Source of the DNA: Skeletonema tropicum
Lineage: Eukaryota; Bacillariophyta; Thalassiosirophyceae; Thalassiosirales; Thalassiosiraceae
Reading direction: 5' to 3'
DNA: 64,000 nt
NCBI GenBank assembly: GCA_037178625.1
Contig: CM074132.1
Coordinates: 2,356,001 to 2,420,000 of the forward strand
The notes under the pieces are model-generated. The model saw only the letters and a program-made list of their open reading frames with translations, did not search any database and had not been told where the DNA came from. Position numbers and translations under genes: made by a program. Positions 20,601 to 31,700 of this stretch are shown here, piece after piece (position 1 is the stretch's first letter; each line of letters opens with the position of its first letter).

Positions 20601-21103
20601 CTCGCAGCATCCCCCTCTTCCTCTTCATCCTCCTCTTCTAGCAAAGTTGATGTCTCACAAGTCGTGGGCAGAGTGTCCCCGCTATTATTATCCGAATTAT
20701 TACAAATGGACAATACCTCCTCCCACCGTCCGACGAGACATGCATCATATAATGGTGGAGCGTTGACTCCCATTAATATTCCAGAGGTGGTCAAATGATC
20801 TCCTCCCTCGGATGATGATGCACCACCTCCCGAAGAAGCAGAAGATACACCCCCAGCCTGCTGACCATCATAGTCACCACCGCCCCCGCCATAATTATTA
20901 TACTCATCAGCCCCGTAGTAATAATAATCATCGTTCGAATCGTTATTACTGATGGAATTACTCGAAGTGGATGGCGACGATGGAGGTGGATATGAATTCG
21001 ACCTGGCCAATTTAGGTCTTCGTTTGTTGCCATCAGGGTCGGTGGCGGCAATACCTTGTTGGTCGAATGGTGTCCATCGTATGGTGGATTCAATGGCTCC
21101 CAT
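17618..21103 (-). CDS. Ankyrin-repeat protein with a GCN1-like C-terminal HEAT region (probable fusion)
   Basis: This is a 1161-aa single-exon ORF from ATG 21103. The N-terminus MGAIES fits an N-myristoylation site (Gly2, Ser6), suggesting membrane association. Ankyrin repeats lie at about 115-370 (NTPLHLACRRQP, DGLTPLHFAVYCG, RRTPLHCALSG, GRTPLTLLF), and more diverged ones in the middle (LPLHIAVCARY, then DLHPGAASMVDPSTGKLPIV). Residues about 852-1161 are HEAT-like and align colinearly with the end of GCN1 in this window. Matches include VMRELVLD vs VMEELVLD, KHGKLLACNSILS vs KHGIACICRRVLS, GLISAAR vs GLSIAAR, AALMLAMS vs SALKMAMS and FLWVAL vs FLWIAL. Known: the GCN1 C-terminal region works in ribosome and GCN2 signalling. 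Inferred: a GCN1-derived module tethered to ankyrin repeats. Poly-Tyr/Gly and Ser-rich linkers flank the domains. Confidence 0.85.
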   Translation of the reverse strand: MGAIESTIRWTPFDQQGIAATDPDGNKRRPKLARSNSYPPPSSPSTSSNSISNNDSNDDYYYYGADEYNNYGGGGGDYDGQQAGGVSSASSGGGASSSEGGDHLTTSGILMGVNAPPLYDACLVGRWEEVLSICNNSDNNSGDTLPTTCETSTLLEEEDEEEEGDAASNLAVADEGPTPRASNARRQQQTSSSSQTTNHPCLQTRYTDRRRNTPLHLACRRQPPPAVIRALLNASPSEASIRRTTDGLTPLHFAVYCGAGLEVVNLLVESMTTCCMLMTSANNTQSGGTSSSSNTNDVSSPPPPPTRLLDRRRRTPLHCALSGFRTPVRPSIVQSLLRVDPQSSTMEDERGRTPLTLLFDDYAEEIMEALEEDVSVGELRDRCWKKGGELYECWSMLSVLLRAAYLGSVPFDDELVGGISSAAVAMAKPNLVSRTRLSSVDEHDSDSDEQMPPQDSQHQSYTNEVNVQEYSDRQFSIVHAAAGVWECPAPLAKLVLKCMCAKDDDEAGATEEGVKGSEGDEWDHHIIPTEFERGDPTITTGDSASNIILQPDSENMRLPLHIAVCARYQSRGGREGYSSRIKAWLSSSEVGAAYYKSSSYAAAGMRRPSSSDSVTSGISNISFATGLTNNTTRTGRSRATSGQVYNPRFGRSLSRESVVSQHRISGSGFISSNSNSVSSSMANMARAPFLQHTMVKDILDLHPGAASMVDPSTGKLPIVMAIENGKSWETAVGPLLEAYPRPFGGNGDGGMALPDDGDAASNHRIALQAALMGALINGEGYIREEAIRTAGRLASWGGVWGMNESLDVVVSGWLDVVIHQGASSSDAASPEGIIVGPGVTAVGADMMRIQSSILSGVAEVVFKSRPGSISDRVARSCLDCGSEFLFSVDTQVREASARVLGATLESVGDSDDAFTVMRELVLDICSDESSTFSASSAGKSTGKTGVSRVEEDVIIKHGKLLACNSILSIKWGSQLMASKDISDATVALLRRRTKDKNPVIRSAAYRAIGPLLGRSPSPSDHKLTATTTTLALKEMRHDILKGTRASEQVDVQLALARGLISAARMHPNLFLCKAGMPILDAALMLAMSKSTRPNVQKQFQIFLWVALQMGKDNDQGQRDGPMMSAGLDKYIKLAEGENGRIMMKFVTSTLAKIEDLEEEQF

Positions 21104-22267
21104 GGTGGTGGTTCAGATGCCACTTTAATTACCAATGCCGACGTCGACGGCGCCTCTCAAGGATATAGTATGATACGAACGAACGGAGGCTTTCAGGTAT
21201 ACTTATCACCGTGGGCGTCGATGAAATAAGAGTGGGATCTTTCAATCACGGCCGGAGCAGACGCTTCTCAATTGCACATGCTTTCGACCTTTGATCGGCT
21301 TGTGTGTGTTTTGTGCTTTCGACGGGCCAAAAGTAGGCAAGCCACATGCGTCCAAAAATTGGAGCTTTCTTGCACATGTTCCTGTGTAACGTTCCTCGTA
21401 ACGTTCCTTTGTCTTCGCAGCCAGTGGGTTGAAGAGGATGACTGTAATCGTGAAACTTCGGTCAGCTTTTACTGGAACTCGTGACTGCAGCTCGGAATAG
21501 GCCTAAAAGAGAACAGCTCTTTGTAACAAGTACGTTAAGTATTAAAATATCTATTGATGATAAAAAATAGTATCTTCTTTTTTCTCCTAAATGATGACGT
21601 CATGTAGCTGGTACGTACTCATGATAAGGCGAAAAAGAATGACTGTAATCGTGAAAGTTTACCAGAAGAGCTTTGCCACTTGAACTTGGAGCTTAATAGG
21701 AGTTGGAGTACATTCTTTGAGCTCGTGACTCACAGCTCACAGAACTATGGTAGGTACCTCCTTCACGTATTTACTTCTATCAAGAACGCCTCTCTCTCTC
21801 TAGAAATGTTAGATGTTGATATCTATCTGCTTCTAATGCTTTTAAGAAGTATCCTCCTGTTTTCTACTTGTTCCCTAGAGCCGTCAGATAACCTGAAACA
21901 TCGGCATGACAAACAAATTGTAGGCAGGTGGAATTCATCTCATTAGTAAGACAACTCGCTGTCTACATCTGCTACACCATGCTAGCTTAGAGTCTCAACA
22001 TGCACACCGCGAACACTCTTGAGCTGCAAAATGTACTATGTAACAGGAAATCAAATGAGCATGAACGTCGGGTGGACTTCCCGAGGGCAAACCATTCAGC
22101 TCTGGGCCGACTACAATCAGCAGCTACTATTATTTTATTAGCAGGTAACATATTCAAGCCCTCAAATTAATGCCTTGCAGTTGCTTCCACGTGATTTTTA
22201 CCCAATATCTTCTTGTCTGGCGGTCTCTTTCCTGCTTTCAATTCATCTACAGACTTCATTAAACTGT
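21104..22267. other. Intergenic, 1.16 kb, no gene seen
   Basis: No convincing coding frame is present. The 17-mer TGACTGTAATCGTGAAA occurs twice (about 21440 and 21641), each followed about 30-95 bp later by a CTCGTGACT context. This is either a dispersed repeat or a shared regulatory element. Confidence 0.4.
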
Positions 22268-23574
22268 TCAAGCCTCAACAATACGTTCTAGTTCACTAAT
22301 GGCATCCTTCTCTCTTTCCACTTTACTACCAAGCTCAACAATAGTGCCCTCCTCAATCATATTCTTCGCATCCACATCCACATCCACATCCACATCCACA
22401 TCCACATCCGCACCCGCACCCGCATCCGCCTCATGATCATGACCATTTTCAACATTCACGACAATCCCATCAGCAAATGCTACCTGAGAAGACCTCCTCT
22501 TGGAGATGCTGTTCCGAGCAGAAGTCACAAGAGAAGAAAGGAAGCTGCTCCTCCTTCTCTCGAAAGCTTGGGTGAGAGGAATCCCTTCCTCGAAGTAGCG
22601 TAGGAAACGTGGAAACATGTACACTACCAAATTGAAAAAGCCCTGGAGAGGAAAGAACGTGACAAAGAGTACAATGATGTAGGTTGGGGGCGTTTTCCCC
22701 GCAAACTGCATGAGGCGAAAGACCTGCCAAGATGACGCAGTAAAATATGAAGGGCAACAATTAGATGACGATATGTGGCTGCTTACATCTGAATTGCATC
22801 ATTTGAACTTACCGATCCGAAAATCCACGTCATGTATACACATCCAACATATAGATACGCTTGATTGCGAATCTTCTTACTTTGCTTTCGCTTCTTCTGC
22901 GCAAAACTGGCCGTATACTTGTCAAGTTTCTGCTCTTGCTTGAGAACATGAAAATAGATGATGAACATGCAAACTGCGAGGAAGATAATGATGGCCCAAG
23001 CATCAGCATACAAGAAGGCAAGACGAAAGATACCGTAGTGGGGGTTGTCGCGTTCAGGATTGTTGGGTGCTGGGGCGATCCAGCAAATCCAGCCAGCACC
23101 GTTGTAGAGCTTCAATGCAAGACCTGCAAAGCCTGTTCCAAAGCCAGCTAGGATAGGGACAGCATGCAAATACTTCTCAATCTTGGACACACGGTTCTCT
23201 TTCCACCCTTTGACAATCACAAGTAAATAATAGATTGCCAAAGAAATATTGTATGTGGGCGTAGTCAACGCAGCGGTTTGATTGAAGAATCCTTGTGCCG
23301 TGCATGTCATCGTTGTACCAGCCGCCAAACACGCCTCGCCTTTGGGGATTGGCCAAGTTGACAAGAAGCACATGAGCGATCCAAAGAAGTCAGACACGCT
23401 CATGCCCAGTAACAGGCGGTGGTACGTGAGGCCACGTCGCCTACGATCACGGAGGACATGCTGGATGATAAATGTGGATGATATGAGGGAGATTAAGCCA
23501 GTTACCTTAGGAGCTAGGGCCATTGCCCTCAGCTTGGTAATTTGGCATTTGGGATCCGATAACGATACCGGCAT
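22268..23574 (-). CDS. Seven-transmembrane receptor, cAMP-receptor-like GPCR, two exons
   Basis: Exon 1 is 23574-22813 and exon 2 is 22723-22268. The 89-bp intron is GTAAGT/GGCAG in phase 0, giving 405 aa. Seven hydrophobic segments are visible, starting at about VTGLISLISSTFIIQHVL, YHRLLLGMSVSDFFGSLMCF, NISLAIYYLLVIV, AVPILAGFGTGFAGLAL, AWAIIIFLAVCMFIIYF, AYLYVGCVYMTWIFGSV and YIIVLFVTFFPLQGFFNLVV. The last two flank the splice site. A WICWIAPAP extracellular loop and a basic third intracellular loop (QKKRKQSKKIRN) resemble the Dictyostelium cAMP-receptor-like group known in diatoms. The cytoplasmic tail has Arg/Ser clusters and a (DV)n run encoded by a hexanucleotide repeat. It is predicted to be a plasma-membrane receptor signalling through G proteins; the ligand is unknown. 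Confidence 0.87.
22369..22430. repeat. Coding hexanucleotide repeat (CATCCA)n
   Basis: About ten CATCCA/CACCCG units lie in the last exon of the 7TM receptor and encode an alternating Asp-Val (then Ala-Gly) tract in the cytoplasmic tail. The tract is likely to vary in length between alleles without shifting the frame. Confidence 0.9.
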
Positions 23575-24300
23575 GATGATTGGCTAGTGCTTTTTTGTTC
23601 TTGACTATGCGGTGCTGACGGAAGAAGAAGATTCCAACAGATTCAATAATGCTCTTGATTAATTGATAGAGCGGCTGTTATAGGAAGGGATGGTAGTGAA
23701 TATTTTTAACAAAACCAATGGAAGTATCGCATCTAATCACAGTCGACTGCTTTGTGCTTTGTTGGAGGTTTATGAGTTGTCATGAGTTTTGAGTTTTGCT
23801 TTTCGTAGAAAGAAATATTTAACTACGCACGTGTTGGGTGGACGTGACACGTGACATCAGTCGCGGTGAATCTTCGATAAATGGAGTCCTCTTTCAGGGA
23901 CTCGTGCTAGTTCCCGTGATAAAGCTATGATGTGGTGTCTGAAGATCCTGTAAGGTCATACCCCGTGGTCATACTGATGTCCGCGGTCGTCTCTTCTTTT
24001 CTTTGATTGATCGCAGTCTGTCTCATCTCACAACTCATACTTATGCTCCTCTCGATTTGATGCATCCACGAAAATGGAGACTTAATCGCAAAGAGGAATC
24101 TCACGGATGGAAGATGGCACCAAAGAAAATAGCTCAAAATCTATCATAAGTTCGCCCCGACAACATTATTTGGTTTTGAAATTGAAATTGAAAGTGAAAG
24201 TGATTAATGTTTCCTTGAGCTTGAGTTGATGTGGTGGTGGTAGCAGGATAGCAGGATAGCAGGATGGCAGTGGCAGTGGCAGTGTGGCGTTGATGATCAT

Positions 24301-24366
24301 GATGTGCTAGAGAGAGATAGAGAGAGAAGAGATAGAGATAGAGATAGAGATAGAGAGAGAGCCTAG
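24301..24366. repeat. (GATAGA/GAGAGA)n microsatellite
   Basis: An imperfect purine-rich tandem repeat of GATAGA and GAGA units is preceded by short AGGATAGC and GGCAGT repeats at 24240-24285. It is non-coding and probably polymorphic. Confidence 0.9.
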
Positions 24367-25152
24367 AGAGAGCTCACATGCCTTTCCAAGCTGTGTTTTG
24401 GGAAGCTTCAAACAGGTATGAATGAAAGGAGAAGATCACGCACACAGAGTGTAAGAAAGAGCGAGAGAAGAAGAGCAAAAGATGATAGCACACTTTCAAC
24501 CATAAAACATCCAACATAAAGATCTGAAAAATTAAGTACTGTGAAACGAGTAAAAGAAGTACTTATTGATTCTAAGATACTTCGACCCAAGTGCCAAGAG
24601 TACCTAGAATCCCTCCAAAGTCCAAAGCTCAACTCCACATGGCATTCTCCCGCTCAAAAACTCATCGTGGTCTTCATCAAACCCCGCCCATCAGAAATCC
24701 TAACTCTACTCCTACACACCTACTCCCAAGATCCGAGATCCAAGATGATCCACTTCCTCCAACAGTTCAGCCTCGACTGCTGCACCAAAGCTTTGCCATC
24801 CACGAACGTTGACCAACCCACACCCAGCAGGCCACAAGGGCGTAGGTCTCGGGTTCAAGGTCTCGGGAATCCCAATTCAAGCGCCCCCCCCCCTGCCTGG
24901 TTTGAATAAAAAATCCATTATCCAATATCTATCTACTTCTACTGAGCTGGCTGAAATTTGGCTAGTTGGGATCGAGGGGGAAAGTCGAGTGTGTCAGCGC
25001 TACCTCAAGAGTGAATGAGGGGGCATGAAATTTTGACTACTTTTATGCTACAGGTATGATCTAGATTTTTAGGGGGTTGAGTTCAGCTTTTGCAAGTCGA
25101 ATTTTAATATCAGGCTGATGGAGACAAGTAAGGTATCGATAAGATCCTAACC

Positions 25153-25256
25153 GTAGTCCAATTTTCACCTCCATTTGGAGGTAAAAATCGATTTTGCCTC
25201 CATCCAACCGCGCTCCACCTCAAAATTTTTTGCTCCCATTTGGAGGTGAAAATCGT
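25153..25256. repeat. Short inverted-repeat element with CACCTCCATTTGG boxes
   Basis: The left end ATTTTCACCTCCATTTGGAG is answered at the right end by CATTTGGAGGTGAAAATCG, giving about 14-bp matching arms roughly 100 bp apart. The same box recurs at 25875-25905 and 26107-26140 in the opposite or rearranged orientation. It resembles a small MITE-like family, but no target duplication could be assigned. Confidence 0.6.
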
Positions 25257-26809
25257 CTCGGCGGAGTGCAGCCATTACTAAACCAATACTACGCCGATCT
25301 CCTCCGTTCAAAGACCAATATTATTCCATTTGCTTAGTTTAGAGTGCATCTGCAACTTGGGTTGGTCACAATCCATCCACTCGCCGAGATAGTAGGGGTG
25401 TCAAATCAGTTGCATCGGTGTCGGTGGGCGGCTCACGAGGCGATTTTGAATCAAAAATTCACACATCTCACAAAAAGCATCCCCACCATGACGCATCACA
25501 TGGCATTATTGGCCATGAATGAACAATAGCAACAACTCCAACGTACTCTCTACCCCAAAATTTTGTGCTGAATCCATTTTTGAGGTCGGCGGGGCCTGAA
25601 TATCAACGGATACGGCAGTGTAACGACGTGAACACAATACATGTAAAATCAACACATTCGACATCACCAGAACCAGCCTCATATATTCACACCGACGCAA
25701 ATACGATTCCACCACGCAATAATAACCGATACTATATACCTATACCGAAGTCATGGTGACTTGGTGGTCGCTGCATTGCACAGAGAATTTAGAGCATCAC
25801 GTATTCGCTGCGCAGCGGCGGCGAAAAAGGCGTGAAGGGGCCTCTTAGAATATTGACGTAGGAATCAATTCATTTTTTTCACCTCCATTTGGGAGCAAAA
25901 AATCAGCCAATTTTGTTGAAGTCAAAAACACGTCGATCATGATCATGCCATGCCCTACCCTACCAAAGGCACTTATGGCACAAAAAGGCCGGCCCGGCCA
26001 AATATGAACTCAAACATTTTAGGCGATGGTATTAGCCAAAATTTGATGTGCCGGCACGAGCTATAAGTCCACTGGAACCCTCCATACTAATGTGCTGAAA
26101 AGTGCTATTTTTGCTCCCATTTTCACCTCCATTTTGGGCTGGATTACGGCTAATGGCCAAGGGATGAAGATTACCACTGCAGCAAGGTCAAACACCTTTT
26201 CTAGTTTCTGTGTTATTGAGGGTCGTACTGAGGAAGCCATCATTTTTCACCTGCTATGGTATGTGAGTAAGTACCGTATGTACGTAGGAATTAGTAAACG
26301 GTACTGGTTTGATCGGAAGCCACACTCGATTGACTCGACTCGACAAAGTTAAATAATCGTAGGTGCTCGATCGCTTGCAAATTCATTATTGCAATGGATA
26401 AGTACGTACAGCTGAGTTGCTGTGAAGGGTTATGTGGGGTTAATCCAAGGAATGGAAAGAAGGTAGGGATGGACGGAGCGAGAGACACAAGACACTAAAG
26501 AAGGGTGTGACAAACTGAATCGTACCAACATTCAGAATCAATGACGCACAGTGAAAATTATCAATAGATATTCATTTGTCAATCAGGTAATGACTTTGAC
26601 TTCGCCGTTACCACATACAGAACACGATTAAAATAGACTAATATCATCCGAGCGTCATGTTCAGGTCCTTCATTCTTTCTTAGGCGTGTTGACGCACCGA
26701 GGCGAGAAGCAACTAACACGCACCACTTCCTCCTCCCGGAACGCAGAATAAATCAACTCGACAAGGAACGGCACACAACTCAACAACATCACTTTCTGTT
26801 TTACTCAAG

Positions 26810-27412
26810 ATGAAGACAACAACAAGCAAAAAGGTTCGTTTCTCCAGTAGAAGCCTCATGTCCGTCGTGAAGAATCTCTCTGTCGGCCCAGAGGCATCGA
26901 AACTTTGGTACTCCCAAGCAGAAACTGATATTTTCAAGGCGTGGCACTTTCATCGAGTTCGTGAAGTCCGCTCGCAACTGAGAGATCACAGCGCTCTCCT
27001 CGACGAAGAATGCGTTACTATCAACGCTGCTGCAATTCTTGGTCTCGAGAAGTATCTCAGCCCCGAGCTAACAGATGAGTACGAGAATAGACGGGACGCC
27101 CTACAAAGGGCCGTCTTATCAGAGCATCACTGGCATCGAGCCTTGCGGATTCCACATTCAGCAAGACTGGCCATGATATCGGCACAGCATTCACAATGGG
27201 CGAGAGAACGAGCACGTGCAGCTGCTTTATTTCTAGAGCAAGATGTTATGCGAGACGTTAAAGAAATGAACCCCCCAGCGACGACGCCCCGTCGCTGTTC
27301 GATGCCTCGTCTTGAAGGGGCTGATGCTGCTGCGGAGGAGCACGAGGCACACCGTTACCAGCGACGATGGGGCAGTGTCTCTTGGAGCACAATTCTAAAG
27401 AATAGCGTTTAA
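26810..27412 (+). CDS. Small protein of the VxF/WYxxxDxxxFK motif family
   Basis: This is a 200-aa single exon from ATG 26810. The protein opens with KKVRF (7-11), followed by LWYSQAETDIFKA (32-44). A second module then follows, LGLEKYLSPELT (77-88), RRDALQRAVLSEHHW and WARERARAAALFLEQD (130-145). Both modules are shared, in the same order, with the 635-aa gene at 54345. The first alone appears in the gene at 50072. Such motifs recur in many diatom proteins of unknown function (my recollection, not tested). There is no signal peptide, membrane segment or catalytic site. It is probably cytosolic or nuclear; the role is unknown. Confidence 0.75.
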   Translation: MKTTTSKKVRFSSRSLMSVVKNLSVGPEASKLWYSQAETDIFKAWHFHRVREVRSQLRDHSALLDEECVTINAAAILGLEKYLSPELTDEYENRRDALQRAVLSEHHWHRALRIPHSARLAMISAQHSQWARERARAAALFLEQDVMRDVKEMNPPATTPRRCSMPRLEGADAAAEEHEAHRYQRRWGSVSWSTILKNSV

Positions 27413-28771
27413 GTTGCGCACCATAAGTTGTGATGGTCCATGTATTACAAACACATGCTAGAGCGACAAGCGACAGACGACACGAAATATTAGATGTCTT
27501 CCCACGTTAATGCAATTATAACAAGATAATGTACTTGAGTGATTATGTGTCTTCAATCGTCTACGATATAATAGCAGTAGACCAAACTCTCAACAAACCC
27601 TTGTTAGTTAGATGATGCAACATGCCCGAGGAGTGCCCGAGGCGAGTATGTACAGTGAACCTCCGCAACTAAACAGACTCTAGAGAGGGGGGTCTGACTT
27701 TCGAAAGTCTCATCTAATTCCCTATTGATCTATTAATATAGTAGCACGGGAACCTTGAAACCGGAGGGGGGTCTATGTAGAGGGTAGTGACTAAAATAAT
27801 CTATCTATTATCTAAATGGGGGGTTTTGTAACTCAAGAATGTCTACGCAACCAGCACGCAACTCACAACTATTATGATGCGGGAATAAATAAACTTAAAC
27901 TTAAACTTCAACTTCAATGTCGGCGAGAAAGCATGAATCAGTTGGCTTCGCTCTGTCTGATGAGGACCGGCCCGCCCGACGCGACGGACCAGAGCGATTT
28001 CGATGATATTTTCCTGCTATGATTCCTACGTTGGCCCCCAAGTAGAAGTTTTGGTGTTTCCCTCACAAACCCAGCGATATTCGTACCAACCAACGGTACA
28101 GCCTTTTTGATGATGATCATACGAGTGAGTTCTATGAAAGAACCACATAATTCATAAATATTTGCTTTTCTCGCAGAGATATGCCCATTTAGATTTTTCT
28201 CTAGTAATTCTCCCTAACAATTTTGTCCACTAGTTAGAAGTTAGAAGTACATAGACGATTTTAATAGCAAATGTAGATGACAATTTTGTCGATCATATCT
28301 GAGATATGGAACCCAAACGTGCATTGTCCATCTTCTGAGATAATATGGTATAACAGAAATTTCAAAGTACGTCTGATTAGCCCCCATCTTCTGAGATAGA
28401 AGAATACGACTCTATCACTTGTTTCGCCATAGAAGCACTTGTGGCAGATTTGAGACTTTGGCCAAAGCTCTCTCTCTCTCTCTCTCTCTCCTCTAGAGAG
28501 AGAGAGAGGGGGGTAGGCTCTGCTCTGCCGGCATGGTCTGCTTGAAACACCAAATTTCACGTCTGTCCGGATCTTAATGCTTTGTAGTACTTTATCCATT
28601 TGTGAGTAAGCAAAATTATCAGTAGGTGCGTACACTATTGACATAACAGTAACAGTTGCCGAGCAGCAAGCTCAAGGTATGTGGTGGTTTAATTATTACA
28701 ACTTGTGCATGTTGCACTTCACCATCATCACCATAAACCACCTATTATCTTCTCTAACCTAACTATTCTTT
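27413..28771. other. Intergenic, 1.36 kb, no gene seen
   Basis: No supported coding frame is present. Visible features are a short palindrome GACTTTCGAAAGTC near 27697, CTTAAA repeats near 27895, and a CT/GA dinucleotide tract at 28464-28509. In that tract (CT)n is followed by CTAGAGAGAGAGAGAGAG, so it can fold back on itself. Confidence 0.45.
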
Positions 28772-31700
28772 CTAGTCCTCATGATTATTCACAGCTTTGA
28801 TCTTAATCAAAACTTTGCTGTAAATAGCCTTCATCTTCTTTGCCTCCTCCAGATAAGCATGCTCCAAGTATTCATTTAAACCTGTGTCGCCATTCTCCAC
28901 ATCCAGAGCGATCCACAAAAAGTCATTGTACGAGAACTGAACACGTTGTGAACCACTCATTGCCATTTTCAAAGCACTGTTAATCAAAAACAAACCCTCA
29001 TTGGTCCGGAACACACCAGATTGCAGCCTTGCGGCGATACTGAGACCAATTGCAGCTCCCTGCTGGACAGATAATTCTTCTTTTGTATCCATATTTTTCG
29101 CTATGCTCTTTTCCAGTGAAGAAAGGGAAGAATTGATGTCGTGAGAACTCCCAAGGACAGCACCAATCGCGACAGAAGCTGCCTCCTTCACCATAGACTT
29201 ATCGTCTTTCATCAAAGTTAGAATAATGCTTGTGATACTTTCGTAGATATCTCTATCGACTTTTGCACCCACTGGCCTGGACAAGACACGGCGACAGATG
29301 CAAGCAATTCCATGCTTGACTTCAGCAGAGCAAGACGACAAATTAGATGCATGATCAAGAACTAGTTCTTCCATGACAGAGTTTGCTTCGTCTGCACCAA
29401 GTAGTTCGCAGGAATAACCAACCACCTTAGCAGCACTTTCACGGATGCCATCATCTTCATGAAGTATAAGTTCTTTCCCAGCATCAAGAGATGAAGGGAC
29501 ACTCTCTGCAAGTTTCACTTTGCTACCTCCGTGTTTGAGTACAACAGCCAACGCTTCAAGGGTTGCAGTTTGAATAGCAACTAGCCCAGCAGTGTCAGCT
29601 GTTACATTCGAACTCTTTCCTAGCGATGTTGAGACAAGCTCCTTGATCAATGGGTCCACGCGAGTAGACAATGGCATCAGTAATGCAAGAGCTTTGATCG
29701 CCTCATTACGCACCTGGCGGGACGGGTCAGATAATGCCTTGACAAACGTTGTTTGGAACTGAGGAACAAATGCTCGCAATGCTGGTCCACCCTTCGTCAA
29801 TATTAGACCAAGAGTTTGGACAATGGCGATCTTCACCGCAGGCGGATTACGATCACCAACAATACGAAGCAAAGGACCAGTTAATTTGATCAAGAATGGC
29901 CCAGCAAGGTATTTAGTCTGAGTAATCTTGATTAGATCACCCAGACCAGAAGCAGCAAGCTCACGGGTCGTGGCATCCCCATACAAGATTCCTCGTTGAT
30001 ATATTGGTAGCAATGGTTCGAGGCCTGGGAGATAGAATTTAAGTAGAGAAGTGTTCGAGTTAGAAACCCATTTTTAATTGTGATGGCATAAAAGCAGGCA
30101 AGTGATGAATCCGAAAGACTAATCGAAACCTCCACTTTTTGTGCATCTCTATGATGAGACTTCAGGCAGTTTGTTTATGTTGTCGTCATTTTCAACTGAA
30201 TACTATGGATAAAAGTACTTACCTTTTGGAATATTGAGGCCCGGTAGAAAGAAATCTCCATCACCGACTCCACCCTTCCGGTATCGCGCATCGCTAACCA
30301 TACTTCCTATCAAATCTTTAATGTATCTGATGTGTTTGACAAGCTCTTCCACTGGAACGCACTTCGTAAGTGCGCCGATGGCTGCATTATTAGCCTTGAG
30401 CACTACGTTATTGTCGTCATTCAAACGATGAATTAATTCACGAATGATGATATCCACGTCCTCGTGAAAGTCAGCAGCCGATTGCCCTGATAATAAGAGA
30501 AGAGAGACGTAGATTGTAAGAGGAAGGTAAACGATAGGAAATCACAGGACATAGGATAGAATACGTACTCTCTTCGACAATTATTTGGAGGAACCAACAT
30601 GCTTCTTTTCGAACAGACTCTTTGTCGTGAGTGCATTTGCTGATCACTTCGCTAATGAGCCAATTGACACCTACTGTATCAACGTTGTTGCATACTGCAC
30701 GAGAACAACGACGAGCAGCCTCCTCCCTCAATTTTTCTTCTTCGTTCAGATTAGCACCATAAAAAGAAGACAATTCCAGAATCAATGTCGGAATAATACT
30801 ATTGAAGTGCATGTGGATTGTTTGACTCGTTGCCGCAGAAATACTGGCCAGAGCATCAGCATGACTAACCGTCAAAGGAGTTTTCAGTACCCTTGGGATG
30901 ATGTAAGGCAGCAACTCCCTGCTTCGGACGCTGAGTATACCAGTCACGCCGTTGAGAGCACGAGTCTTGGTGAAATCATCTTCACTTTCCATCGAAACGA
31001 GGAGGGCGGGCACAACTTCGTCGAGTGTTCGAGTACCAACAACCTGGAACAAACTCTGAAAGCATTGTGTTGCCATTGTTCTAACCTGATCATTCTCATC
31101 ACAAAGTGCATCTTGCACAACTTTGACAAGAATGTTGAGGAATTTGATGATCTGCTCTTTGCTGGAAGATGCAATGACTTCCGCAAGTCCGACACAAACT
31201 CCCTGTCGAGTGTGCTCGTCTCCGCGATACAGTGAGTCACGTAGAACTGGGATGACTTCAGGAAGAACTTGATCTCCAAGCTTTTGGACGATGTCACCAA
31301 GGCAGCGGCCTGCTACTTGAGTACGCTCAGGGTCACCACTTGCAAGAGAGACAACAATTTGGTCCACCAATTCTGAAAGAATCTCCCTGAGTGTCCTCGG
31401 TGTAACACTGACAACAGTTTTCCACACTTGTACTGCCGCCTGTCGAACCACAGCAGCCGTATCACTTCTAGCAAGATACAAACTACTAAGCACCCTCTTC
31501 CGCGTTTCATTACCCAGGACGAGAGCGATTTGCGCTTGTGCTCTTTCTGCCTGTCGGATATCATCCTGTGTATCGGCATTCCCTTTGACAACCTTTGTTC
31601 CACCAAGCATGCTGAGTAAGTCACCTAGGAGTGTGAGAGAAGCAACACGAATCCTGTAGTCTTCGTTGCTGAGACCATTCTCGAGAGATGGAAGTATCTT

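Larger units (their letters stand above)
23575..26809. other. Gene-poor region, 3.2 kb, repeats and decayed sequence
   Basis: No gene can be supported. A frame at about 24639-24812 starts with ATG (MAFSRSKTHRGLHQTPPIRN), but it is Pro-rich, short and lacks a recognisable family. The region contains a (GATAGA)n tract, CACCTCCATTTGG boxes in both orientations (25155-25255, 25875-25905, 26107-26140), and an exact TACGTAGGAATTAGT at 26281-26295. It appears to be an accumulation of small non-coding elements. The final about 400 bp should contain the promoter of the gene at 26810. Confidence 0.5.

Noticed and set aside
24541..24909. 122-aa plus-strand frame
   Set aside because: Starts with GTG, Pro/Ser-rich, three open frames overlap here, no recognisable domain.
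30025..30568. Separate gene between the two parts of GCN1
   Set aside because: The 264-bp exon 30223-30486 joins both sides in phase and matches the GCN1 order.
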